Source: Ceratodon purpureus (taxonomy: Eukaryota > Streptophyta > Bryopsida > Pseudoditrichales > Ditrichaceae). Taken from it: a stretch of DNA of 64,000 nucleotides. Under the pieces are notes generated by a model. It made no database searches and was not told the DNA's origin. It worked only from the letters and a program-made list of their open reading frames with translations. The translations under genes and the position numbers were made by a program. Where the stretch lies: contig CM026426.1 of the NCBI GenBank assembly GCA_014871385.1, positions 37,961,776 through 38,025,775 of the forward strand, in the 5' to 3' direction. Below, one piece after another: positions 45,573 to 58,247 of this stretch (the first letter of the stretch is position 1; every line of letters begins with the position of its first letter).

Positions 45573-48500
45573 TCAGTCAGAATCCTTTGAGTGGGAGCCT
45601 TCATAGTCCTCCGTACAACGCTTTAGGTTTCCTTTTGAAACGTGCACTTGTACTTTTGGGATCGTGATGTTCAGGGCTCTAGCTCTAAGATTCCAAGCAG
45701 TCAAAATTGACTCGGTGTGAACCCAGCATGGTGGCTGACGGGAATCAGCCTTCCTCTTCAATGCTGCTCTACCACTAACATCCCACCCCTAGTAGAAATC
45801 CTTGACAACTCGATCTTTCTTCACAAGTACAAAGTACTACACATTAATATGCTTATAATGCTCACTTATTGAGGACAACCTCGGATCTGAAAGGGCCAGA
45901 GCCACCCAAACTGGTTTTGGGTGCTCTCCGTCGTCGCCGACCCATAGCAGCAACATGTATCCTTCTCCACAATCTCGAGCAACTCAAAAGGAAGGTTGCC
46001 GTTGAGCTCTAGCTGGGCCAATAAAGTGCTTGTCCTTGCCAAACTCCTCCCTCATGGTCCCGTTACCATTAAAAATGTCATTAACACCTTTGTGGACTCG
46101 GCTTGTAGGCCAAAATCCTTTGGTAAGGACAGGTCGCACCAACGCTCTAGGACGAGCAGGCAACGCCAAGGCGTCCCTCACACCCTTCCAATAGTTAATC
46201 AATGAGGAATGCCTTTCCAAATAGCTTCCGGATAAGTCTTGCGCTGCAAGCGACTCCCAATACATGATAAAGCTTGACAATCCCTTCACAATCTTGTCCT
46301 TGTTTCGCATGGGGATTGGGATAGCATCGTGTCGTTCACCATGTGAAATCCTTTGCTTTCCTTCCGCATTCATAGCCCACAGCTTAATTCCCTCCGCAAG
46401 CTTCCACGTATCCTTTGTGCACAAAATCTTGAATTGCATTATTGGTTCTCCATCCCGCATGGAGAATTTGAATTGCTGGCCTTTAGTGTGACGGATAAGC
46501 CTGTTGCCGTCTGAGGCAATGTAGGGTAAGACGAATGCCTTGTAATCAGGTACCTCTTCAATCAAGTGGGGAATAACCTTCCCGGAATTTTCATCGATAT
46601 TCATATATGACTCCATGAGAGAAGGAAGGATTGGGTGATCCTTCTCTTGCAGCTTCATGATCCATCTTCCAAACGAGGCGTCGATGTCTTCATGTGTGTG
46701 ACCAACAAGAAGAAAGGACACAAAGACTTCATCAAAAACCCCTCTCGCAACCAGGAGTGACCAAAAGCAGAAACGTATCTGCTTTTGTTGTCCTTCCAAC
46801 AATTGTTCAACTACACATACAATACAGGATGCAGAGGCGTTGCATCAATAGATTCTCCAGAGACGCCTAGTGCTTCAACGCACTGAAGCTTGTCTTGAAG
46901 CAGGGCAGCGAACAAGGGCGTTGTTCCTAAATTTTTACAAAGCTAGCTTGTTGCTGAAGCTTTAGGACGCTCTAGATCGCAAAGTAGTCTAGCGATGGAT
47001 CCTACAGTGTAATTAGAGTCGGTTGGGTACAAGTCAAGAGAGTAATGAGCGTAGCGGACATTACCATGTGCAATTGTTACAGGGCAACATCTACGGCAAC
47101 TAAGGAAACAAGGAGCGGTGAAGACTGATAGAGCAGTAGCGGTTGTCGCTAGAAAGTAGCAGTATGGCTAGGAAAGAAGGAAAAAAACCACAAGTATAAA
47201 CAGGGTAGCTAGGGTCAGGGCTTACACTCTTGATATTTTGGTAGTTGAGTCGAGTCGCAGCTTAGATAGCGTGATCATCGTTTTGTGCCCATGACTGTTG
47301 GTGCTCTATAAACGCTTATACTCTCTTTGTAATACACGGCCCCCTTTCAGCTTATTGTTTGCTTGTGTCGCAATTCCCTTGTCTTCCTTCTGTGCGTGCC
47401 TAATCCTAACCCTCTAAACTTCGCTCTTCTATCTCCTACCTGACTGTTGTTATGAACAATCTCTTACACTCCCTGTCTATCACTCTTCTTCAAGGTTTCC
47501 AAGGGCTCCCACGGACTTTGATCCCCACAGAGATCAACGGGTTTGAGGGTTGTTCCTTCTTTCCTTACCACGGCCAACCTTGACCACGCCGCCCTCACTA
47601 ACGGCCCGAGTCCCAGTACTAGGACTATTGGTCTTGGTGACAGTGCTTTCCTTGGCCTAAACCCGTGACTCTCTAAAACCACGTCCCTGACCCATTAAGA
47701 TTACACTCCTTCCCTGCTCGGTATTTCCATGTCTGACCCCAGCTAACAGCAATCATACCAGTTACTGAAAGTGGGAGCTTCATAAGTCCTTAAGTATTCT
47801 TGTTTCGGTTAGCTAGACATGACGATATTGTTTTTGAATGATCCATCTTGTCATGTATAACAATTAAAACCTGTTCTGGTTTTGTGATGGACAAGTACTA
47901 GGACGCATAATATGCTTGACAGTGCGCTTCTTATTCTGTCAGGTGTCGCTAAAGAGCGTCCGCATAATATACATAGGTTGAGGAACCCACGGCATGAGCA
48001 TTTCTAAGTTGCTTCTTCCTATCACATGTGCCACACCGTGCGAACATGTCCCCACGACGTGTAATGATACATTCGCTGAACTCCAATCTCCGGTCGAAGC
48101 TCAAAGTCGAAGGAGATATAGGTGGTAGTCCCAACGTTGTGTTGACCTGCACAAAGCAATGGCTAATGAATATGCCGCAATCAAACATTCCACAAACATG
48201 GACATCCACCAGCTATGAGTGAGCAAGATTCAAACGGTCATCTTAATCCATCCACTTAAAGATACTAAGAACTACTCTGTCAAAATTGAGATCGTTACTA
48301 TAACTCATCTCCAAAATAGCAATGGATCATGCCACCATTGAACGTATTCCCAACCTAGTTATCCCTATTAATTGGTATATAATATTTCTCCCCCACTAAG
48401 TAACAAAATACTGTGAACATTGAACCTAATGAAAGAACATAGCTGACAGTTGAAAATCGCTCCACAGTTAAGATGGTCTTCTTAATCTAGACTCTAATAT

Positions 48501-51433
48501 AGTATGATAGGACAAACACATAAGATCAAACTCACTGCAGAGATTAAGGTGGGCATCTTAATCCTGGTCTACTGAAATATTGCAGATTAAAGATAATAGT
48601 TCAAATTTTGACGACAGAATAAGATGGCCATCTAATTCAAGATTTTAATATAATATGGACCAAATAACGAACTCTGCTCAGATTAAGGTGGCCATCTTAA
48701 TCCAGACTCTAATAAACTATGACGGGCAAAACAAATCATATCAAATTCACTGCTCAGCTTAAGGTGGGCATCGTCATCTAGAGTCTACTTTAATATGACA
48801 AGTCAAAGGAAAAGCTGAAATTCACTCCTTAGATTAAGGTGGGCATCTTAATTCGGGTCTACTATAATATGGCAGATTAAAGAAATCAGTTCAAATTATG
48901 TCTACAAATTAAGATGGCCATCTCAATCCAGCTTGTAATATAATAAGATAGACAAAAAAAATCAAATACTCTGCCGAGATTAATTAAATCATTCTTAATC
49001 CAGACTCTAATAATCTATGACGAGCAAAACAAATCAAATCAAAATCACAGCTCAGATTAAGGTGGGCATTGTAAAATAGAGTCTACTATAATATGACAAA
49101 ATAAAAGTAGAAAGCTCAAATTTACAACACAAATTAAGATGGCCATCTGAATTTAGAGTCTGATATAATATAATAGACCAATAAACAAATCAAATTCACT
49201 GCTTAGACTCACGTGGGCATCTTTATCCATGGACTTATATAATTTTAACATAAGCCACGACATATACATATTCATTACCAATTGGACTTAAGTTATAACT
49301 ATAACTTCAACCTTCACTGACACCCACGCACTAGCTTGAAGACCAACACTTTGAGAACGAGTTCAGAGTATGCACTCAGGTCTCAAAGTAGGAGTGATTC
49401 GATTTAGTCACGTATATGAAGATTTTCACAAGTCCAATAATCACACAAGTCTATCAATGAAGTCCATTAATCACCCAAGTCTTGTATCTGAAGTACTAAG
49501 ATATTAATCAAATTCTAGTTAATATAATGTAAATCGCTTTAAGAGTAGGGGCACCTCTCATCAGATACACATACAACAAGAACTCACCTCGTTGAGCTGC
49601 TCCGGAATGTCCTTCCATTTAGTCCGAGCAGGTATCACGCGCTCCACTTCGCTTTCTCCAGAAGGCAAGGTTCGAAATATATGGGGCATGAGATCTGCAC
49701 ATGCATTGAATATGCATGCAAGACAGGCAGATGCTTGCCTTGTACTTGCCCTACGCTTCTTCATGCCCTGATTACCATGGTGATTCGATTGAACACTCAA
49801 GCCTCCGTTGGTACGTTGCCTGTAGAACTCGGTCTTAGAAACAGCCATAATAATCATCGAGCCTTTGATGCATACTTCGTCATTCTCAAGTGTTACATAC
49901 TTTCGGTCCCCTCTGCAGCGAACATGTCTATGGACTTCAAGTTTAATGTGTGAACGGAACTTGTGGTCGGAGGACCACATTTCGTGTCGCAAAGTCTTTA
50001 GAACATCGACACTAATCCTCCTCGTGCACCTCTTCATGCAACATGTTTTCGTAGCAACCTCCCACAGAACCTGGTCACTGGTCACATGCTCCAGTTTGTC
50101 TGAGCGCATACGTTGGCGAACTCGCGAAGTGTTATATTGGCGTTTCGGCCCGCGAAGATCTCCGGTTGGTAGTCCTTGTATTTCTTCATCAAAGGCTATG
50201 CCAAGGTCGTATAAGGAGTTACCATCAATTGTCGCATTCCTAGATGACCAACGTCGAAATGAATACTTCCAATCTGCAGGTATGAGGTCATGACAAAGTG
50301 ACTCTAACACAAGAATGCCCACATCCTTTATACCAAGTGGTCGGCTGTCGGCACTATACCAGAACCTACGAGTACCCCTTCACTACTAATAAGAGATACG
50401 TTCCGGTTGAGCCATTTTGTCCGAGGTAGTCCAGCTCGAATAGGTTGCAGAACATCGCCATCAAATTCTGCCCCTCCATCAAATTTTGTAGCACTTAACT
50501 ATGCACCAACCTTACTCTGTACAAAACAAGTAGAACTGCTTGATAAATCCTAGCTCCAAAACTAAAATTTGCGTATGACATTGAGCCTAAGATGTCAATA
50601 GTAAACAAAAACATATTATGGTACGCAGTAGTCGACTCACAATGATAGAAGCCAACTGTTCAGTGGGGTTCGATTCAATTTCACCGGTCAGAGCAGGATC
50701 TCTGTCATCAACAAAAGTGTAATCTTTCCTCAATATCCGCAAGTTCTGAAACGTACACGAGGAGTCTTCAACATTCTAAATATCAACCTCTCCTTACACT
50801 CATTCAGATGCCCTCTAATGTTAAATGTCATTGCATTAGAAGTCATTAGAACTACACTCATGTACTAAATGCTTGTTTCAATACCTTAAGTTTCTAAAAT
50901 GATTTGCCTCCTAAATGCATGTACTAAGAATGAAGAAATATCTATGGTGACAAAAAGAATACAAACGAAGATTGAACGATACATCTACAAACTGAATGGA
51001 AATTTCAATGTAACATGTTGAAAACCATTGCGGACATGAACTGAAATATGGGAAACATAGTTCTCTCTGGATTGTTTTTGCATGCTAGTAAAATTCAGTA
51101 GGTCTCCTTAATCTTGGGTTTACAAGGAACAAAAATAGACATTCATGCGGTAGGTAGCTAAATACATTTAAGTAGATGCCTACGATCTAGGCACTGTAAT
51201 ATCAAAAATAGAATATGTTTTTATTATTTGTCTGAAGTACCGTTTAAGATGGCAGGAACCCAAATGGCGGCATCTTCAATCTCCCCTTCAAAGATTATCT
51301 ACATATAGTATAGTCAACATTAATAACAGAATATCACTTCCTCGGAAGTGGTCACCGATGGAATGTAAATCATTTCAAGTGCAAATGATTTAGAAAATAC
51401 CTCTTCCAACATATGATCCCCGATATCCGCCAT
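45573..51433 (-). pseudogene. near full-length DUF7869-like transposase-type gene, multi-exon, decayed
   Basis: Minus-strand exons: 51433-51401 (MADIGDHMLEE), 51298-51241 (IEDAAIWVPAILN), 50745-50641 (NLRILRKDYTFVDDRD...), 50516-49588, then 48146 to about 47690, and about 46935-45573. Exon 50516 has EGVLVGSGIVPTADH, a CCMKRC...HRHVRCRGDRK zinc-binding-like region and FRTLPSGESEVERVIPARTK. Exon 48146 has RGDMFARCGTCDRKKQL and IHDKMDHSKT, the expected first acidic block. The last has LNNCWKDNKSRYV (family LDNC, Asp now Asn), LVGHTHEDIDASFGRW, and a BAH-like KPVWVALALS. The order fits an RNase-H-like transposase family known to me as DUF7869; the name is from memory. Several in-frame stops (TAG, TAA, TGA) and two or more frame shifts show that it is dead. 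46936-47690 is either an intron (phase fits) or an insertion that removed the GMIAHGH region. Confidence 0.65.
48470..49240. repeat. higher-order tandem repeat: ~75-bp subunits in a ~290-bp unit
   Basis: A palindromic core, ATTAAGGTGGCCATCTTAAT or a variant, occurs near 48475, 48545, 48620, 48680, 48757, 48832, 48907, 48980, 49056, 49135 and 49205 (spacing 60-79 bp). The subunits differ (GGTGGGCAT versus AGATGGCCAT cores), and the same order of four returns after ~290 bp: 48541-48828 matches 48829-49125 subunit by subunit. The array fills most of the intron between exons 49588 and 48146 of the transposase-like gene. Confidence 0.8.
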
Positions 51434-52570
51434 CTCTTAAGGTGAACCTGGTAATCAAAAAAAAGACATCGTTACAAATGCTTTTTAAAGATTCAATTAC
51501 GTAAAAGGGATCACAGCTCCATACCTTGGAATGACACCGAAATTAGATAGTAGAGATTCAAATTAGACTCTGTTTCCAATGAGTGGTATCCATTAGAAGA
51601 TCTTCCAATGCACGGCATGTAGAGAATCTACATGCATATGACCACAGTATTTGTCTTCATTAAGCCGCCATTACAACAAAAAAGATTAATGACCGAACAT
51701 CAAAAAGTTGCATGGATTAAGGAGACCACCTAAAAACAGAACTTTGTCACCGACTATCTGTAGCCATACCACGCATACAAAGAGATTTGGACTGACACAT
51801 TGAATTGAGAATATAGCTATTTATTTAAAGACACATTATAATCAAGATCAGTTTTTTAGTGCATGGACTCAGAGTACTTGACAGTTCCGGGAAATCATTA
51901 TATCATGCATGTGCATGCAAAATGAAAGCTTTCATGCATGCAACGTGCTATTTGAATTTGTAGACTTAAACAGGACATTTAAACTACTTCTTACGTGGGT
52001 CATGAAGGTCCTCGACTTGCAAAGAAAACTGAAATTTAAAGAGTCGTTCTTAAACACGTGCTGCTTCAATTAAAAATTTATATCCTTACGGAGTTCATCA
52101 ATTCACTAGTTTTATAATACATACTTAATTTGGTCTCCCTGATAGACCCTATTTGTATCGAGGATGTCACCTTAATAGAAAACTTGATTAGAGAACATAT
52201 TCAAAGTCTTATTATTAATAAATTAAGGTGGCCATCTGAAATGTACACATACTGAAAACTTTTACTTCTAATCTATATTTAGACTACATACGACTAGTAG
52301 TACTATATATGCAATGAGTACAACGTATATACAGCACTACAATGTATTTGCACTATTCATACATGCATGTAATTAGGCGTGTCTAGCTTCATCAGTTGTC
52401 GACAACAGACGTCTCTATCCCTGAAAAACAAGCAGGTCCCTGACGAAGACATTAGTATGAATAGAACGACTCACAACTTGGAGAATAAACCATACATGTA
52501 CGACATCGAACTTAACAAGAGTGTCACTACAATGAAATATCACTACAATGACATATAGTAGAGTGCAACA
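51434..52570. other. spacer upstream of the transposase-like gene
   Basis: AT-rich, no gene. Cores related to the intron array occur at about 51718 (ATTAAGGAGACCACC), 52150 and 52222 (ATTAAGGTGGCCATCTGAAA). Confidence 0.4.
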
Positions 52571-53092
52571 ATGCATAGAATGAGGAGAGGATCTGTATGC
52601 AAACATACCTGTGTATTTGCCTTCGAGAAGAAAACGGCTACGAGAACAAGAAGCTTAGTTCTCCAAAGTGTGCCAATGAAATTGCAGCGTGACAACGTAA
52701 CGGAGGAAGATGTTGGGGAAAGAAGGCTCTCTACGCCACTGCAATACTCGAACTGGCATGAGTTGTGCGGGCACGGAAGTCGAGACACGATGCCCCCGAG
52801 ATTGGATGAAAGGTCCATGGCGGCGGTGTCAAGGAGGATCAGCAAAAGGTGGGGCCGCCTCTTGGTGGGGCAGAGTATGAGCTGGAGTGACAGCCGGAGT
52901 GTTGCCTCGATGGTCGAGCACATTGGAGAGGACGAACGCGCTCATCTCGGCATTCACAGCGTCGAACTGTACTTGACATATTGGTGTCCATGCAAACGTC
53001 ACGCCTGTGTTGAGCAAAGTCAGTACAATTGCGTCGTGAGCTGGAATTAATGGAAATCCTCTTTGCTCACTAAACCTACGAACACTGATCAA
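52571..53092 (-). pseudogene. GC-richer patch with open frames, related to 1383-2027
   Basis: The minus frame from 53092 reads GFPLIPAHDAIVLTLLN and W-x3-CQVQFDAVNAEM, echoing HDDIVLGLLE and W-x3-CQLQF at 1.4-2.0 kb. A 159-codon plus frame (52571-53050) is also open, so the coding strand is not certain. If the resemblance to Ty3 RT-RNase H is right, this is a short retroelement fossil; otherwise an unknown family. Confidence 0.25.
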
Positions 53093-54312
53093 TCCTTATA
53101 AGACTTTTACTACGGACTCTAGATGAGAGGGAGGGCTCTCTTTGGTCGACATTGTGCGGAGTGTTATGTGCTATGTTTCCAATAGCAATTACAGTGAACT
53201 TGCGGGAACACAGAGAATGGGAGGAGAGAGAAAGAGGTATCCTAGGAGGAGCTAAACAAAAGGAGTGGAATGATGGTGGCCGCCTCAAATGAGAGTGACT
53301 CTGACTAGCTGGACGGATTGAGGAGGCTAATTATTGAAAAGTCAGTTCAAGCCGCCAAAGGAATATCCATTCCATGATCCAAGTAATCATCTGGACGGGA
53401 AGGAATTATGAATTTATAAGCTCAATAATATTGGTAGAAGACATAAGATAAGACAAGACAATTTTATTTTAAATGTCCAAATAAGGGGAAAGAGTTGAAA
53501 CTATTTGTAAATAATAATATGATAAGTTAAAAAGAGAGAGGAAATATTTAAAATTCCAAGTTTCTTGTTGAAATGCAAGCTTAGGAATAAAAAGAAATTG
53601 AGAAATTCTTTAAAAAGCCTAAGTTGATTTGTTTGCATCATATGAAATTTGTAGGAACTGGTTAATACTTTACACATATCTTACAATGATGATATTCTAA
53701 ATCATAACTTAACATGTATAATATGAAAGGTGAATTACAACTTCATTCCTACAATATCAATATATCTTTTTGTTGCGTAAAAGAAAAGTATAAAAGGGTA
53801 AATAATTAATATACATATGTAATACAATAATGAAATGTGTGTTCTTTTGTAATGAAGTTGTGAACAACAAAACAATCTTCTTCATAGGTATAAGAGCATA
53901 AATTTAGAATAAATAATGTATACACATGTAACATATCACTAAATAGTATTTTTAAGATGAAAGGGCCGTATGGTAGGTGATATAGTTTGGGCCAAACAAT
54001 AAATTTGGTAGATGCTCCAATAGAAAATAATCTTATAATATAAGCGCACACTATATCTTTGAAAGCCATTATCACTATATAACGACAAACAAACCATGCA
54101 ATCGGATAGAAAAATAATATAGTTGTCCATTATATTGTACACTTATGTCTATAAATAATTGAGATACATGATGTAATTTCAGTAGACTAAAACATAATAA
54201 ATAAAAAATATGCCCTATCCATTAAACAGTAATTATGACTACTGTAATATCAAATAACAAAGATGTGTTTGTATATGTAAAATACAGTGAAAAAATATGA
54301 AACCAAATTATG

Positions 54313-54470
54313 TTTTTTATAATAGATTATATAATAGATTATAACAGGTTATTTACCCAACTGTATAATAGATTACATTTTTATAATAGATTACATTTTT
54401 ATAATAGATTACATTTTTTATAAGAACATCTATTTTTTATAATAGATTATAACAGGTTATTTACCCAACT
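54313..54470. repeat. nested short tandem repeats TTTTTATAATAGATTACA
   Basis: An 18-bp unit TTTTTATAATAGATTACA is repeated three times, flanked on each side by a longer duplicate, ATAATAGATTATAACAGG followed by TTATTTACCCAACT, at 54319 and 54437. Confidence 0.85.
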
Positions 54471-54486
54471 ACATATATTTGATGGA

Positions 54487-54536
<50 letters not shown>
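54487..54536. repeat. (AT)n microsatellite
   Basis: About 50 bp of nearly uninterrupted AT dinucleotides. Confidence 0.95.
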
Positions 54537-54540
<4 letters not shown>

Positions 54541-54757
54541 CAATTACATTTAAAAAATAAATCTATATGCCTATTAACATATAAAGGCACAAAGTTAATA
54601 TCATTCAACAAAATAATTGTAGTTGTTTGCTTAAATAATCACTCTAAAAACATAAAACTTAAAATAATTAGGTTCTCGAGGGTGATATATAATACCACCA
54701 TCCATAAATGATGGCTTATTTGAAAAATAAAAACAATAACAATGTTTCGATCTATCT

Positions 54758-55033
<276 letters not shown>

Positions 55034-55739
55034 ATTGCATTGCATGGCATGCTAGAACTTTGATATAGACACCTCATAATCAATATACAGCACATGCCAT
55101 GCAATATATGTGGATTTTTACTTTTGTTGTTCAAAAAATACTACAACTACTAAATTATGATACATATGCTCTACATCCTACTCAATTGCAACTACCTACC
55201 ATTTTGTGTTAACATGATTGTTTTGTATATGTATTTTTTCTTCCTCTTCTATTTGATTGTTATCAATTTCAAATTAATTTGCATTTGCAATCACATATTT
55301 CACGTGCCTCCATCTTTAATGTCAAAGACAAATGAATTTAAAAAAAATTAAACAAGGAACACATAAACAAAGTAGAAGGAATAGAAGTGATAAATAAAAG
55401 TTCTAAGAGCTTATAGTTATTTAATGACCATAAATGTCCATTCCAAATGAATTTGTACATGAACCAAAATGACAATATTTCATCTCATAGCCAAATTCAA
55501 TATCATGACAATACAATAGTCATAAAAGTTACATCATTGTATAGTCCAAGGCATATATATCCAAATTTTGAAACGATTAAGATTACAAGTGGATAATATG
55601 GATACAATATGACCTACACTCTGATACTCAATACAAAGCACCATTTAAATCCTAATTATTGATAAAATAGTAATTGATATACATAGCAAGAGTGCATTAC
55701 TGCAAAGCAAAGGTTCAAATGAAAACAAAAGTCAATAGC

Positions 55740-56030
55740 CTACTCTTTCCTTGCTTCCACGTTCTTGACCATTGCGAATCGTTCCACTTTATCATAGTAT
55801 GAGTACAACTTTGATGCATTGAGTTCTAGAAGCACCTCTTCTCACCTTAAGATATGTCCTATCACATCTAGTCCCTTCTTCTCCTTATATGTTTTTTAAC
55901 TTGCAAATTTCTTCATGAAGACATGCCACCTCTTTCAGGCAAAGTATTCATTGTTGGCCTTTTTAGAATCCCAAGAAAGTTGTCTTTCAGTCTTGTAGGA
56001 GGGGATGCCATGCTTCTATTTTAGAGCCAT
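55740..56030 (-). pseudogene. single-frame decayed coding fragment, unknown
   Basis: From an ATG at 56030 one minus-strand frame holds protein-like sequence for 97 codons despite four stops: KHGIPSYKTERQLSWDSKKA, KRWHVFMKKF, KTYKEKKGLDVIGHILR and EEVLLELNASKLYSYYDKVE, ending VKNVEARKE and a stop. Charged, helical composition in AT-rich DNA argues for a worn exon. No family recognised. Confidence 0.35.
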
Positions 56031-57469
56031 GTACTAATATAACACATGAAATAAGAGTAGAAGTCTATATTATATGTTTCCAATAATTAATTGGTTGCTC
56101 TACAATGTAGAACCAACATCAAAAGACAAAAGAGAATATGAGAGTTAAGCCACAATTTTAAACAACAAGAGTAGCTTAAACCTTGTAATTCACAAAAAAA
56201 CAAAGCTAATGTGTTATTTTAAAGCCTCCTTCCAAGATAACCTTTTACAAAAAATTGTGACACAAGACATTGAGATTTTTTTAGTAATGGCGAGTAATTA
56301 CAAGCCAAAAGATGTAAATAATAAGAATTATCTAGAACAAGTTTTATGAGCATTTTTGGAAGCCTCCAAGCACATTGTCAACTATACTTTAGATTATATT
56401 AACTTATTGTGATTAAATCATTACCAGTGCCTTCAAGCCCAAATGCTTTGTTTGTAAATAACTTACTCATTTGCCTTTAATTAAGACTCATTAGCATGTT
56501 ATAAACATTCACAAACAATATATGAAGATGCCTTTGGAATTCTTGGCATAAGTCTACCTTTTGTTTCAGAGCTTGGTTAGAATGGAATATTAATGTAGAA
56601 GAAATTTTTGGTCAAACTATATTTAATCTATAAATTAAGATCCAACAAGAAAAACATGCTTCAAAATGAAGAACCAAATGTTAAAAAATATCTTTTGCTA
56701 AGCAGAACTTAATCATACCTTTTATGAAAACGTATAAAGCTAAAGTGATTATTAGTTTTTCTAAAAAAACTAGCGCAACTTTTAAAATCCTTGTGAACTT
56801 CCAATCATAAAGTCTTGGGTCCAAATTATAAAAATCTAGATAAAAATTATATCCAAAAAACTTGTACTCAATTCATGACTTTAAACCTATTTTATTTAAA
56901 TAAATGTTTAAAAACTCTAGAATTTAAACTGTTATTAGTGCTTTACTTTGGTTTGTATCCTTGGAATTGTATTCACAGTCAAATTTTGGATAATAATTAG
57001 TCAAAAATTCTTTGTTTGATTGATGATATCTTGCTTAAAATAATTTCATTCTTCAAAGTAAGTATTTATCGCATATTTGGATCACAATCATTATAGGGTT
57101 TATTCAAAAAAAAATTATATGTTTTACAAAATCCATCATATATTTTCCAAACTTCATCTAAGAAGTTACAAGAGTCATATAATAAGTAAATGTTGATATG
57201 ATAATGCCTTTTGGAATTTATTAGTGTAATTACAGTATTTTGTGGTACTATTTGGAAGTAGACTAGTAATTTTCTTTCCTGTTTTTTCTTAAAATCTAAG
57301 TCTGATATTCCTACTTTATATTTTTAGGATTCTATTAAATAAATACTACTTCGACAAACTCGTGTCAAAATTAAATTTCCATATCATCACTACAGAGGTA
57401 ATTTTTCATCAAATTTTGAAGTGTTTTGTATGAAACTGCCTTCTATGTAGGGTAATTTAGGGTTGATGT
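56031..57469. other. AT-rich spacer
   Basis: No supported gene or RNA on either strand. Confidence 0.45.
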
Positions 57470-58247
57470 ACCTAAAACCACCAACTTAAGGATTTTGAGC
57501 CTTTTTTTTCAGGTTTGTTTTTAGGGTGTAATTTTCACGTGTAGAAAAATAGATTTTTCATAGAATGCAATTTTTTTCAATTTTTTTTTTTTTTTTTTTC
57601 AATACACGAATAGGTATTAATTTTCAAAGGCAAAAGTACTTGGTGACCCAAAACTGATCTGTAGAATTTTTCCATTGTCATACCTAGGTGGTACTAATTT
57701 TCACTCATGATCCAACCCAGAACCACCAGCTTTTTGAGTGTTTTGATTGGTCGGTTTGAATTGAGTGTTCTGATAATGCTAGTTTAGCCTAGTTGCGGTT
57801 ATGGGGAGATTGCAGGTTGGTTCTGAGGGTGCTGGTGGTTTTGGGTATGTCTAAGGTAGAACCACCTATTGGCGAACAGCATCCTATAACCGAACCCTAT
57901 AAATGGCAGCATTCACAAGCAATGCATCACCTATTTCTGTACAAGTAAGATCCCATTTCTAAAACAAATCCAACACAAGGCACTCATTGAGTGGCACAAG
58001 TCACCAAAAGGTGAGTTGTCTTTGTGCACGCTCTTAGAAGGGGTCTATGTACACATATAGGTGTCTAGCCATACAAAACTCTGAAAATTCGTAACTTATT
58101 CATATAGAATGAGAAAAATATAATTTCACTTCCATTCTCATATCCTAGTATTTTCTAATCTGTGCAAAAAAATTCAGCTCATGCAGAGCTTTGCATCAAG
58201 GATATTTCCTTAAGTGTTCGGAAATAGGTGGTTCCACCTTACCCTAA
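57470..58247. repeat. two adjoining inverted-repeat pairs, MITE-like
   Basis: Pair 1: TACCTAAAACCACCA (57470-57484) and, inverted, GGTGGTTTTGGGTA (57833-57846). Pair 2: AAGGTAGAACCACCTATTGG-CGAACA (57853-57878) and its near reverse complement TGTTCG-GAAATAGGTGGTTCC (from about 58215 to 58247). Pair 1 encloses ~380 bp and pair 2 ~395 bp, back to back. A T tract lies at 57574-57599. No coding capacity; the AACCACC core is shared by both pairs. Confidence 0.6.

Noticed and set aside
49681-50293. Plus-strand frames of 90 and 142 codons
   Set aside because: Antisense of the large exon 50516-49588, whose family motifs and splice sites are on the minus strand.
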